This document shows, piece after piece, positions 21,048 through 31,435 of a stretch of 64,000 nt of DNA. The stretch is from Eurosta solidaginis (Eukaryota; Arthropoda; Insecta; Diptera; Tephritidae). Position numbers and translations under genes: made by a program. Within the stretch, counting starts at the first letter, position 1. Each line of letters starts with the position of its first letter. The DNA lies in contig NC_090322.1 of NCBI RefSeq assembly GCF_040869045.1, forward strand, positions 273,322,662 through 273,386,661. Reading direction: 5' to 3'. The notes under the pieces were generated by a model that was not told the origin of the DNA, ran no database searches, and saw nothing but the letters and a program-made list of their open reading frames with translations.

Positions 21048-22277
21048 TTAGAGGCGTTGGTTCCACATTACAATTGAAGAGATGGTTGGTGTCATGTGGG
21101 GCACATTGCAAGCGGGGCATACATTTTGTATGTCGGGGTTGATTCTGGATAGGTAAGAGTTTAACCTGTTACAGTATCCAGAACGAAGTTGAGCAAGAGT
21201 GACACGCGTTTCCCTGGGGAGTATGCGTTCCTCTTCCGCAAGTTTTGGATAATTTTCGTTAAGTACTGGATTCACCGGGAAATTCCCGGCATAAAGGTCC
21301 GATGCCTGTTTATGGAGTTCACCATGGACCTGTTTGTGTTTTTCCACTTCATACGGCTGGGTTCTCAGGTGCCGTATTTCCTCAAAATGCTTACGGAGAT
21401 GACTCCTTAAGCCCCTAGGCGGTGCTGGTTCATCAATCAGATGTCTGTTGGGATGTCCAGGTTTCTGGGTATTCAACAGGAACTGTTTGGTCAGCATCTC
21501 ATTTCTCTCCCTGATGGGGAGTATTCTCGCCTCATTATGCAGATGGTGTTCTGGGGACATAAGAAGACAGCCCGTGGCGATTCTGAGAGCAGTATTTTGG
21601 CAGGCCTGTAGTTTCTTCCAGTGGTTGATTTTTAAACTTGGCGACCATATGGGTGACGCGTAGCACGTAATCGGCTGGCTAATTGCTTTGTATGTAGTCA
21701 TGAGCGTTTCTTTATCTTTTCCCCAAGTACTGCCAGCGAGGGATTTGAGGATTTTGTTACGGCTCTGAATTCTCGGAACAATTGCGGCTGCGTGCTCACC
21801 AAAATGTAGATCCTGATCAAACGTCACACCCAAGATTTTGGGGTGTCGGACAGTCGGTAGCGTAGTGCCATCGACGTGGATGTTCAAAATGGTCGACATT
21901 TGGGGCGTCCATGTTGTAAATAAGGTCGCGGAAGATTTAGTCGGTGATAATGCCACGGTTCGCGAGGCGAAAAAACTGGAGAGATCAGGGAGGTAGCCGT
22001 TTATTTTATTGCATAGCGCATCGATCTTTCGGCCTGGGCCTGTGGCCATTATTGTGCAGTCATCGGCGTAGGAAACGATTGTGACTCCTTCCGGTGGTGA
22101 AGGTAGCTTAGATATGTAGAAATTAAACAAAAGTGGGGATAGGACACCACCCTGTGGCACCCCCTGTTTAATTCTCCTTGGTTTTGATGTTTCGTTTCTA
22201 AATTGCACCGATGCCTGCCGACCACCCAGATAATTTGCGGTCCACCTTTTAAGACATGGGGGAAGGGTAGACCCTTC
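21048..22277 (-). pseudogene. LINE reverse transcriptase, second half, and C-terminus
   Basis: The minus frame reads LPPCLKRWTANYLGGRQASV, then IKQGVPQGGVLSPLLFNFYI, then the active-site VSYADDCTIMATG. A thumb follows with PKILGVTFDQDLHFGEHAAA, then LPIRERNEMLTKQFLL, then the C-terminal zinc-finger-like VCPACNVPHMT. The YADD box carries the catalytic aspartates that copy element RNA into DNA. The frame ends at 21048. It continues the palm begun at 22490, across the SINE. Confidence 0.83.
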
Positions 22278-22477
22278 CAGGTCCTGCAGTTGTTGTTGTT
22301 GTTGTTGTTGTAGCGATAAGGTTGCTCCCCGAAGGCTTTGGGGAGTGTTATCGATGTGATGGTCCTTTGCCGGATACAAATCCGGTACGCTCCGGTACCA
22401 TAGCACCATTAAGGTGCTAGCCCGACCATCTCGGGAACGATTTATGTGGCCACATTAAACCTTCAGGTCCTGCAGTA
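22278..22477 (-). mobile_element. SINE with (CAA)n tail inside the LINE, 13-bp TSD
   Basis: The body is 22291-22463 and the duplication CAGGTCCTGCAGT lies at 22278-22290 and 22464-22476. On the minus strand it ends AGGTTGC...CTTATCGCTACAACAACAAC. It is 5'-truncated compared with the copy at 27824-28234. It splits the reverse transcriptase frame. The tail type matches that of the host LINE. Confidence 0.82.
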
Positions 22478-23765
22478 ACGAGCCATGGTTGACCGTATCA
22501 AAAGCTTTTGATAGGTCTAGCGCTACGAGTATTGTTCTATGGTGGGGGCATTGATTTAAACCGCAATTTATCTGGGTGCTAATGGCATTCAGCGCGGTGG
22601 TAGTGCTATGGAGTTTTCTGAAGCCATGCTGATGAGGGGCTAGCTGCAAATTTGCTTGGAAATAAGGGAGCAGAATGGCTTCAAGCGTCTTTGCCACTGG
22701 CGATAGGAGAGATATCGGACGATACGACTCACCTATGTTAGCTGGTTTCCCAGGCTTCAGTAGCGGGACCACCTTAGCCATTTTCCATTTCTCAGGTATG
22801 ACAAAGGTGGAAAGAGACAGATTGAAGACATGTGCTAAATATTTGAACCCCTCTTTCCCTAAGTTTTTAAGCATCGGCATGGCTATGCCGTCTGGGCCCA
22901 CAGCTTTGGATGGTTTAGCAAGACCAATGGCGTCCTCAACCTCTTTAGCGGTGATGGTGATTGGTGACGCGCTGAATTTGTGTTTATGTGCGCATCTATT
23001 GGCTCTCCATCTATCTTTGTCGACCGTAGGATGCATTATATATTGTTGGCAGAAAGCGCTCGCGCATTTTTTCGCGTCCGACAGCACTTTGTCGCCAAAG
23101 GCGATGCAAACTTTGTCTTTGTGCTTAGTCGGATTCGATAGGGACTTTACGGTGGACCAAAGTTTACCCACACCGGTAGAGAGGTTACAACCTCTTAGGT
23201 GCTCCTCCCATTTCGCCCGCTTGTGTTCATCTACAAGCAATCTGATGCGTTGGTTTATATCCCTTATTTGGGGGTCGCCTGGGTCAAGCTGTCTTATAAG
23301 GTCACGTTCTCCCGCTAAGTTTGCGGCCTCCGTCGGGAAGTGGGGCCGGATTTCGGGAATTCTCCCGGCGGGAATGAAATGTGCCGAGGCGGATTTAATG
23401 ACCTTACGGAAGGCACGCTCCCCTTGGCGGGCATCAGTCGGGATAGGGAGGGCAGCTAGGCGGCTGTCTGTAAAGGATTTATATTCTTCCCACTTTCCTT
23501 TTTTGAAGTTTATGAAAGTGCGTTTTTCAGTGACGATGAAGTCGGCGTTACGCTCAAGCGAAATAAGTATGGGCAGGTGGTCGGATGCCAATGTTACCAT
23601 CGGCTGCCAGTTGACGCAGTTTACGAGTTCTGCGCTCACGATTGAGATATCTGGCGAGCTGTGGCAGCTTCCTGCCATACGTGTGGGGTCGTCTCCGTTT
23701 ATTGTGCAGAACGTCGTTTCTTCTATTTGATCCGCCAAAATCTCACCCCTATTGTCCGCCCGCAA
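22478..23765 (-). pseudogene. LINE ORF2: endonuclease C-part and reverse transcriptase N-part
   Basis: From 23765 the minus frame reads ...NRGEILADQIEE, then SSPDISIVSAEL and TLASDHLPILISL (the conserved SDH of the endonuclease). It then has a linker with RAKWEEHLRGCNLSTGVGKL and reverse transcriptase blocks: KPSKAVGPDGIAMPMLKNLG, SYRPISLLSPVAKTLEAILL, HQHGFRKLHSTTTAL and VALDLSKAFDTVNH. The endonuclease N-terminal half with its catalytic Asn and Glu is absent, replaced by a junction near 23760 and a frameshift from the preceding frame. Confidence 0.82.
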
Positions 23766-24200
23766 GTTTGAATGACATAGATCCTGATGGGCATTGATGG
23801 GCTTAGACGTAGACTACGGGACGCCCTTGGGCGTGAACAGCAAGGAGCCACAAAAGATTTATAAAAGTTACGTGGACGTCGGGTTTTGGGATCAAGCCCA
23901 GAACAACCTGTCCGATGCAACCATCCCTTGCACGAGACACACTGAACAGAGTATGACCGTCCTAAAAAGATTCTTTTCCGGCAGATGCAGCAAAACCATT
24001 TCTCAGGACCGGGGTCAGGAGACGGACCCGGATTGGATTCGATGCCTTCCCGGAGTAAGAGAATATGGAGCAGTCCTGCTGCAAGGAGCTGCTGGGAGGA
24101 TGACAATTCGTGGGAGGGACGAAACAAATTAGATGGGGTCACACTGAAATGACAATCCTTGGTCGGGAAAAATGCCGAGTCGCCCCGGTACATGCCTTGG
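23765..24200 (-). pseudogene. LINE 5' frame with 2A-like motif and PHD-type finger
   Basis: The minus frame reads SSQQLLAAGLLHILLLREGI then ESNPGPSPDPGP, followed by FCCICRK...CVSCKGWLHRTGCSGL. The Leu-rich stretch before a G-I-E-S-N-P-G-P motif resembles 2A peptides, which make the ribosome skip a peptide bond and are known at the N-terminus of some LINEs. Here the usual first Asp is Gly. The C-C-C-C-H-C finger follows. The +-strand copy at 20146 keeps the same order. Confidence 0.72.
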
Positions 24201-25244
24201 GAAGCGCATATGTATGTGCATTTGTATGTATGCATGTTTAAACTACAACATGAAAGAGCGCATGCCCATGCAAACATGTAACTGTCCGCAACAAATATCT
24301 TCACACACCTTTTTATTATTTTATTCAGCTTATTTCAAATATTTCGAATCAAATTTCACTTTTTTATCTTCCCTTAACCGCAAGTAAACAATTATCTCAC
24401 CTCCAAATGGTACCCTATTTGTAAAAGCAAGTAGGTACTCCGGCCCACATTTGCTTGTTATTTCCGAAACTTTTTAAAATAACGAAATGATGATCACCTG
24501 AAGTCACAACTCCGAGAAAAAATGTTTAGCATGATATGACCATAAAGAGGGTTTGCTTCCATATTACACAAAAAAATATGGTTTGTGTCATATAGAGACA
24601 CATTGCAAGTGGGAGGTTCCATGGGAAAGTGAACCTTGGTGCGGAAATAATTTCTTTTATAAAACCGGATAAACTGTGGATTTTAATGTTGCAAAACCTC
24701 CAATCAACCTAAAAGCATTAAATTGTATCTTTAATATTATCTTTTAATAGTCTTAAAATGTGCTGATTTGACAATTTCAATTAGGATGAAATATCTTGTT
24801 TTGAAAAAGCTGTCAAACAACTTGCGATTTACAGCTCGAGTGATTAATAAGATAAATAACTACCCTAACTCATCTTTATAAATAAATAATATTTGGGCGA
24901 TTCACAAGATGCATGTAAAATTTTAAGACTTGAATTGTTTCCATGGTTTCCAATATAAAATTTGATTAAAGCATGCCACCTACGGCGAATAAAAGACCTT
25001 GTGAATTGTCCGATTGTTATTAATAGATGGAACAGTATTAGCTGTATTCCACCCATGACGAAAAAAGTTGAAAGTTGTTATCCTATCCATTTACTTGTTC
25101 ATCTTAATCTCAAACTATCACTTCTTATATTCAACGAAAAAACTCGTAGTCTTGTCAATAGGATTTCCGAATCAGTATTCAGGTATGTGCTTTTATTATA
25201 AATTTTTTTTATCGATCTTTGATAAGCTTGTAAGCTCCAGATTC
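24201..25244. other. Unassigned AT-rich stretch
   Basis: I see no gene, inverted-repeat element or RNA gene here. The ORFs present are short and show no domain. Confidence 0.4.
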
Positions 25245-26149
25245 CAGAGCTAGTAGAATCAAGTACAATTACCATTACCATTACAAATACTCACTAATTG
25301 AAAAAACCAATTACCGAGTATTTTTTTGGTACTTGTTATTCAATACTCGCATTTGCAATTATTTTAAATTTTTTGTATAAAAAAAACTTTTCATTGTCAA
25401 ATAGCAAGAATAGTACACCATATTAGAAGCTTAAGAAACTCTTTTTTTGTTTAATAGCAGCCATTTTATTTTTCAGAATAAATAAATAGGCGCAATGTTA
25501 CTCCGAGGCGATTTAGGCCGATCTCTCCACATTTGGACGCGCTACTCTTTAATTTTCCCGGGACATGAACCCAGACTTTCGTTGTGTGCACACAATTATA
25601 AGAAAAATTAAGCTGTTTCAGAAAGGCTGAACATTGGTACAGACTGAGGAGAATTTCGATGTGAATCCGCTGAGTCGTGGGACACTCGCAACCAGCACCT
25701 CTTTATAGGACAAGAGGCATGAGAAATGTGAAAAAGTACTGTAGTTTGGGGAGAGCTTTCATAAAATTTACATGCGGCCTCTTGGATATTCAATTTTCAT
25801 TAGTTACTTATTGTGTATCTGTAAAGCGGCTGAAAATTAGTTTTTAATTCAGTAAAAAATTTATTTTTTAAACCAAGACAATAAAATAAAATATGCTAAT
25901 TTGAAAACCATTTTAGGAAGTATTATTTTCTGACTGTGCATCTCGAAATCATCAGAATTCCTTGTCTCCATTTTTTAGATATTTGAAAATAATTGAAAGT
26001 AATTGATCAAGAATTGAAAAAAGATGTATTCATTACCAAGTACCAGTAAAAAGTAAATGTACTTGATAATTGAATTTTTTAATTACCAAATATGTACTTG
26101 TAATTAACCAATTACCATTACCAAATATATTTATTACTGCACAGCTCTG
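25245..26149. mobile_element. hAT-like non-autonomous element, 905 bp
   Basis: The ends are CAGAGCT at left and AGCTCTG at right, with inverted subterminal ATTACCATTACC / GGTAATGG stretches. The flanks CCAGATTC (25237-25244) and CTAGATTC (26150-26157) are an 8-bp duplication with one mismatch. An 8-bp duplication and CAGAGCT-like ends suggest hAT. No transposase is present. Confidence 0.5.
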
Positions 26150-26370
26150 CTAGATTCTCACACACAAATGTAATTTTTCTTGATAATGGATATGTATTAT
26201 ACTATATGTACGTAACGCTATCAATAAAGAAAACAAAAAATATATATGCTTTGTTTTTTTTTAAAACCCATACCTATTAAATTTTGCGCAAAAAAAATCG
26301 TTTGTTTTTTCCTGTTTTTGTATATTATTGAGGCGGTTCACAAGGTGTCCTATTCGTTTTATGTGATATA

Positions 26371-26811
26371 CATGGCTCAACTATATGGTTGGCTTATTTC
26401 TACAGCACCAACAATACCTTTGTTCAGATTGTCAAAATCTGCGTGTTGGTGTTAGCCGAATGGAATAAAAACATAAAACTTAGCAGCTTTGTACGTTGAA
26501 AGAAAATGTTGTCAATGTGTTGGTTTCATTCATGGCGGAACGATACAAGGTGGCCGCATCGAACAGCTGATTATAACCTTTTTTTATTTGATTTAATACA
26601 TCAACTTCCGGCGCAGTACGATTTTGACATTTGTCCATCGAATTTACAAAAACAAAGTACATGGAATTCTTATTTATGGATGTAGGTATGTCACCATGCT
26701 GCCACCTTGTATCATTCCGCCATGGTTTCATTTAGAGTTTGCCATCTCCTTTTGACAATCCCTACTCGAGTGAAATGAAAAAAATAAAATCAGCTGATGA
26801 GTTGAGCCAAC
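26371..26811. mobile_element. CATGG-family hAT-like MITE, right end truncated, with nested MITE
   Basis: It starts CATGGCTCAACTATATGG, matching the intact copies at 41437-41704 and 52877-53137, and ends early at GAGCCAACC. The interior shares TCAAAATCTG...TTGGTGTTAG and TTGCCATCTCCTTTTGACAA. A second MITE (26531-26724) is nested within it. Confidence 0.7.
26531..26724. mobile_element. 194-bp hAT-like MITE, 8-bp TSD GTTTCATT
   Basis: The inverted ends CATGGCGGAACGATACAAGG and CATGGCGGAATGATACAAGG differ at one position. An exact duplication GTTTCATT lies at 26523-26530 and 26725-26732. It is non-coding and inserted in the CATGG-family MITE. Confidence 0.82.
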
Positions 26812-27031
26812 CCAAGGCGAATTCAGTACCAGGTGTTGCTTTGCCAACAGCTTACTGCTTCTTCTTGATTATTTTCCATACAACGCCTTGTACTACAACA
26901 TGTCAGTTAATCGGAATCAATGAAAATTTCCTTTTGACTTGACATTCTTCTGTAAGGCGAATTGGTTGAATTCGCTTTGCCACCACCTGGTATGGATTCA
27001 CCTTGACACCTGGTAATGAATTCGCCTTGGC
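26812..27031. mobile_element. 220-bp MITE with CCAAGGCGAATTC ends
   Basis: CCAAGGCGAATTCAGTACCA at the left and its complement at 27008-27031 match over 24 bp with one mismatch. CAAC borders both sides, a possible 4-bp duplication. It abuts the truncated end of the 26371 MITE, which it may have caused. Confidence 0.6.
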
Positions 27032-27053
27032 AACAACGAAAAATTTGAAAATG

Positions 27054-27422
27054 CAAGACGGTGCACCACCTAATTTTTATCAAAAATTATTAAATGTGGT
27101 ATCAAAAAACGCGTCTCAACCTCCGTTTTAAGAATCAAAAATTTTATTTCTGTCGAAAGTTATTTACAAAAAACCGTAAAATGACCCGAGAATCCGAAAT
27201 ATGGGGCCCGATCCACAGTTTTTTTTGCACAGAACACCTTTCTGCATTAGTGTGTGTGTGTACAACAAAAAAACAACAACCACGTGAAAAGTTGAACCGA
27301 TTTTTTGCTTATATCTTTTGAGAGAAATACAAATTTTAATTTTCGGTTGCGGATTCTAAAAACGGAGGTGGAGACGCGTCTTTTGATACCACCTTTGATA
27401 ATTTTGGTGGGGCATCGTCTTG
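27054..27422. mobile_element. MITE with long (about 80 bp) inverted repeats
   Basis: The ends CAAGACG and CGTCTTG are followed in both arms by imperfect matches to GGTGGTATCAAAA, ACGCGTCTC and CCTCCGTTTTTAGAATC. The interior is non-coding. The target duplication is unclear. Confidence 0.6.
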
Positions 27423-27823
27423 TAAAACGTTACCGAAATAATATTAACTTTTTATTGCCATTTGTTACATGGTTACGGCAACACTTAAAGATAATACATT
27501 TCTTATTATAAAGAATTATGTAAGTTTCAAGGCAGATTCCGTTAAGGATCGGCATAAAACAAGAGGAAAACAATTTAAAGTAGGACGCCACTATCTAAAA
27601 AAGAAACTCTCTCTGTATCTCTTGCTTATTATTATTAAAGCCAATTGAAATAAGCCATTTTTTTAGGTTTATCGCACTCTCCATCTATAATGCAATCAAT
27701 TGAAAAAAAAAATAGAATGTGGTTCAAAGAAGCAAAAACTGATTAGCCCACATTTATACCCATGGTAGCAGATATTTGCCATTATCAGTGGAGCTATACA
27801 TTAATTTACTACATGTATAAATA

Positions 27824-28234
27824 ATAGTTGTTATTGTTGTTGTTGTAGCGATAAGGTGCTCCCCGAAGGCTTTGGGGGTGTTATCGATGCGATGGGCCTT
27901 TGCCGGATACAGATCCGGTACGCTCCGGTAACCCAGCACCATTAAGGTGCTAGCCCGACCATCTCAGGGACGATTTATGTGGCCACATTAAACCTTCAGG
28001 CCATCCCTCCCTTCCCACCCCCCAAGTACCATGAGGAGCTTGGGGTCGCCAGAGCATCGTCAGTTAGTGAAACAGGATTCGCCGCGGATAGGTGAGGTTG
28101 ACATTTGGGTTGGAGAAGCTATATATTGCCTGAAGGGTTGCGCTACACAGCCCTTTGAATCTTATATTTTAGTCGCCTGTTACGACAGGCATACCTACCG
28201 CGGGTATATTCTGACCCCCTAACCCGCTGGGGGG
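27824..28234 (-). mobile_element. SINE with (CAA)n tail, longest copy, 9-bp TSD
   Basis: About 410 bp, bordered by GTATAAATA at 27815-27823 and 28234-28242. On the minus strand it begins CCCCCAGCGGGTTAGGGG and passes GTATGCCTGTCGTAACAGGC and GGTCGGGCTAGCACCTTAAT. It ends CTTATCGCTACAACAACAAC. It has no reading frame of note. The 22291 copy lacks its 5' half. Confidence 0.75.
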
Positions 28235-28242
28235 TATAAATA

Positions 28243-29247
28243 TTAGTCCAGGAATTCTGTGATACGCATTACTTGAAATTTAAATTTTAAATTTCCTAAT
28301 TTTCGATCTGAATGTTTGTATGTATGTATTAGGAGCTATGTAGGCGTATGTATGGCTCATACGATGACCCTGGGTAGAAATAAAATTTTTTCAGATATCT
28401 ATGCTCCCACCCACTATTTACAAATTTATTTTGCTCGCTTATCTAAAGATATATAGGTATTAAACATTTATTTCAAACGTAGAAATTAGTCATATGAACA
28501 GAAAACTGTCACATAGATGACGTATCATTAATCCTACTTAAAATATTTTGACAAAAGCCACAAATGCTAAGTAAACATAAAAGTTCACAAAAGCTTGACT
28601 TAGTAATGTATCCAGAAACAGTAGCTATGGAATTGTATGTATACACGAGGTGGGTACATTCAAACGCCAGATGAACCAGTCAGCCTGCCAGCAATTGTGG
28701 TATATGACATTTTATTAAGCGAAGAGAAACCTGTTTGCTAGCATCATAGATAATATATGTACACACACATGCCGACTTCGCTCGTGGTAGCACCATAAAT
28801 TTGAAAAAAAAATAATAATATAAGGGAAAAATAAAAAATATTATAATGAATGAAGTTACTTGGCATATCGTTAATACCTAATGCGTTCGGCCTTTTTTTA
28901 CCGAAAACATGTAAGCATGTAGAAGAAGAGGTAGACTCAGTGAGAAGATTCGCTATTACTTATTGGAAACCCTATTTAGAAATACACGCATAGTACAACT
29001 GGAACTGGAGAATCGACATTCATAACTTTATTATAAATGTACATAAGTATGCCCGCAGAGTGGCAAACGTGAAATTGCCAAAGTTAGAGAATACAAATTA
29101 TTGTAAAGATCATCTTGCATACAAAAACACGCCATCCAAAAGACACAAGCAGCAAAATATATTTTCAGCAAATTTTCTGAAATAAATTTAAGGAAACAAT
29201 TTCCCCCAAAACAAAGTGCTCACGCAAAAAGTGTCAGTGTCACTTAC
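28243..29247. other. Clic intron sequence next to exon 1, no element recognised
   Basis: About 1 kb of AT-rich sequence between the SINE and the Clic donor. I see no inverted repeats, reading frames or RNA genes. It is the best candidate for undisturbed intronic or regulatory sequence. Confidence 0.35.
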
Positions 29248-29325
29248 CTTAATGATCAGTTCAATTTCGGGAACATCTCCATTACTCGTTCCGTTGGTTT
29301 GTTGGTTGTTCTCAACTTCCGACAT
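29248..29325 (-). CDS. Clic: Clic, first coding exon (chloride intracellular channel)
   Basis: The ATG at 29325 (minus) opens 26 codons: MSEVENNQQTNGTSNGDVPE then IELIIK. The last codon AAG is followed at once by GTAAGT, a perfect splice donor. The acidic, Asn/Gln-rich start leading to VPEIELIIK is, from memory, what insect Clic proteins begin with. CLIC proteins have a glutathione-transferase fold and can insert into membranes as anion channels. The thioredoxin-like and helical domains lie in later exons not seen here. The 5' UTR runs up toward 29590, where a hAT-like element begins 265 bp from the ATG. No TATA box or DRE is evident. Confidence 0.75.
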
Positions 29326-29590
29326 CTTGGAATCGCGTGACGTATTAATTTCACTTATTAGGCCAAAAAGTAAGCAGAAGCTTGAAGAAAATGTTGCTCT
29401 ATACAACACTTGTTTGCGTTTGTTAATGCGTCTGGCTGTTTGAGACTTCGCGAGCACAATTTTCCTCCTTTCGATAAACCCACAAAAACGAAACAAAAAC
29501 TGATTCAATATATAAAATTATTTAGCTTTTCCAATAATATTCAAGAAACTTAAAAACTCTTCACCATGACAGTCCAACAATACTTTTGGG

Positions 29591-30373
29591 CATAGATGAA
29601 TGGATTTGCAACTCTTTGTTTCGAGAGAGCGCTGTCAAAATGCACATTTTTTATAACATTTATCAATGATGCCACTCAAAACAAAAATTAATAGATCTGA
29701 AAATGGGGATTTTTGACATACATTTCGGCGATTATAGTTTCAATCATTTAATAAAATGATAGTCGTCAAATATTAATTTCTTTGAACTTATTTTACAATA
29801 ATACGACTAGTTAGAGTTAAATATAAACAAATCTAAGTAAAACTAACATTTCGATTAAATTAATTAGTCAAATATTGTAACTGCATTTAACTCGCAGTGA
29901 AAACCATATATCCTTTTGAAATTTCAGTAAATCGGACCTATGATATAATAATTAACATTACTTAATGGATAGGGCTTATCCTACATGTCTGGCGTTCCAG
30001 GTTCTGTGATCAAGATGGACTGGTTGCATCGGGAGTTCATATTTACAAAACCTGCTTTTAGTGATAACTTTTGAATGGTAAATAATATTTACCCTCCGCC
30101 TTCGAACTAATAATACTTACACTAAAACAAGTATTTTTATCCTTTTTCCCATAATTTTTGAACGCTATTCTACAGTTATAGGTCAAACTAAAGTTTACCA
30201 AAATTTTTGGCACGTTTTTCGTTTTGGCTGGCACATTTTTTGTTCTGGCACCCGCTTCAGCTGGCGCGAGGGATTTATCTGTGATTGTTGCCAGCAACAA
30301 CTAGAAGATAAATCCCTCGTGAGAGCGAAAATATGAGAGCATAAACAAAAGATTCGTATCAATCTGATCTATG
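29591..30373. mobile_element. hAT-like non-autonomous element, copy A, 8-bp TSD CTTTTGGG
   Basis: 783 bp from CATAGATGAATGG to TGATCTATG, so the ends share CATAGAT. It is flanked by CTTTTGGG at 29583-29590 and 30374-30381, exact. An 8-bp duplication and short CA...TG inverted ends fit hAT. No transposase is encoded; the 80-codon frame at 30058-30300 is just repeat sequence. It is almost identical, but inverted, to copy B. Confidence 0.85.
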
Positions 30374-30395
30374 CTTTTGGGAAAAGGGTTGGAAA

Positions 30396-31177
30396 CATAG
30401 ATCAGATTGATACGAATCTTTTGTTTATGCTCTCATATTTTCGCTCTCACGAGGGTTTTATCTTCTAGTTGTTGCTGGCAACAATCACAGATAAATCCCT
30501 CGCGCCAGCTGAAGCGGGTGCCAGAACAAAAAATGTGCCAGCCAAAACGAAAAACGTGCCAAAAATTTTGGTAAACTTTAGTTTGACCTATAACTGTAGA
30601 ATAGCGTTCAAAAATTATGGGAAAAAGGATAAAAATACTTGTTTTAGTGTAAGTATTATTAGTTCGAAGGCGGAGGGTAAATATTATTTACCATTCAAAA
30701 GTTATCACTAAAAGCAGGTTTTGTAAATATGAACTCCCGATGCAACCAGTCCATCTTGATCACAGAACCTGGAACGCCAGACATGTAGGATAAGCCCTAT
30801 CCATTAAGTAATGTTAATTATTATATCATAGGTCCGATTTACTGAAATTTCAAAAGGATATATGGTTTTCACTGCGAGTTAAATGCAGTTACAATATTTG
30901 ACTAATTAATTTAATCGAAATGTTAGTTTTACTTAGATTTGTTTATATTTAACTCTAACTAGTCGTATTATTGTAAAATAAGTTCAAAGAAATTAATATT
31001 TGACGACTATCATTTTATTAAATGATTGAAACTATAATCGCCGAAATGTATGTCAAAAATCCCCATTTTCAGATCTATTAATTTTTGTTTGAGTGGCATC
31101 ATTGATAAATGTTATAAAAAATGTGCATTTTGACAGCGCTCTCTCGAAACAAAGAGTTGCAAATCCATTCATCTATG
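30396..31177. mobile_element. hAT-like non-autonomous element, copy B (inverted), 8-bp TSD GTTGGAAA
   Basis: 782 bp, the reverse complement of copy A. By eye I find one single-base indel (an A-run near 29680/31090) and one substitution (near 30309/30456). Its own duplication GTTGGAAA lies at 30388-30395 and 31178-31185. Only AAAAGG (30382-30387) separates the two sets of duplications. These are therefore two transposition events, not a fold-over duplication. Confidence 0.85.
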
Positions 31178-31435
31178 GTTGGAAACAACCATGCTAGTGG
31201 GCTGTATAAAAAGTACTGTATAAATGATAAAATTATGACGTACTTATTATGGCTTAAGCAGATATAATTCATCGTCGTCGCGAAGTAGGCCGTTTTCCAC
31301 TTACTTTCAGACTGATATAAAGGTCAATTAATGGTGACTTATAACCCGGGGTGGGCGTGAGCTTAGCACCTGCTAAGCGACCATATATGTATACGATGTG
31401 CAATTATATGTCAGTTGACCTCTTTTATCTGTTAA

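Larger units (their letters stand above)
20911..24200 (-). mobile_element. Non-LTR retrotransposon (LINE) with (CAA)n tail, interrupted by a SINE
   Basis: On the minus strand the order is leader (about 24200), a frame with 2A-like motif and zinc finger, the second half of an endonuclease, reverse transcriptase, a C-terminal region, and a (CAA)n tail at 20911-20931. The first half of the endonuclease is missing. A SINE at 22291-22463 with a 13-bp duplication splits the reverse transcriptase. The clade is not certain; I, Ingi and Jockey groups are candidates. Confidence 0.82.
1..29247 (-). other. Probable first intron of Clic (runs off the left edge)
   Basis: The Clic exon at 29248-29325 ends in a strong GTAAGT donor (29242-29247, minus strand). 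No reading frame resembling the rest of a CLIC protein is visible on the minus strand below it. The simplest reading is a first intron longer than 29 kb, filled with the transposons listed separately. This is inference: an exon shorter than about 60 codons could have been missed. Bases 1-2450 hold nothing recognisable apart from one short inverted repeat. Confidence 0.5.

Noticed and set aside
22675..23730. 351-codon plus-strand frame
   Set aside because: Antisense to the LINE endonuclease and reverse transcriptase; composition and lack of domains indicate a shadow.
30058..30711. Two identical 80-codon frames, one per strand
   Set aside because: They are the same sequence in the two inverted element copies, with no domain or conserved start context.
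29591..31177. Long perfect-looking palindrome as a replication or cruciform structure, or an assembly fold-back
   Set aside because: Each arm has its own exact 8-bp duplication, which a fold-back artefact or segmental inversion would not produce.
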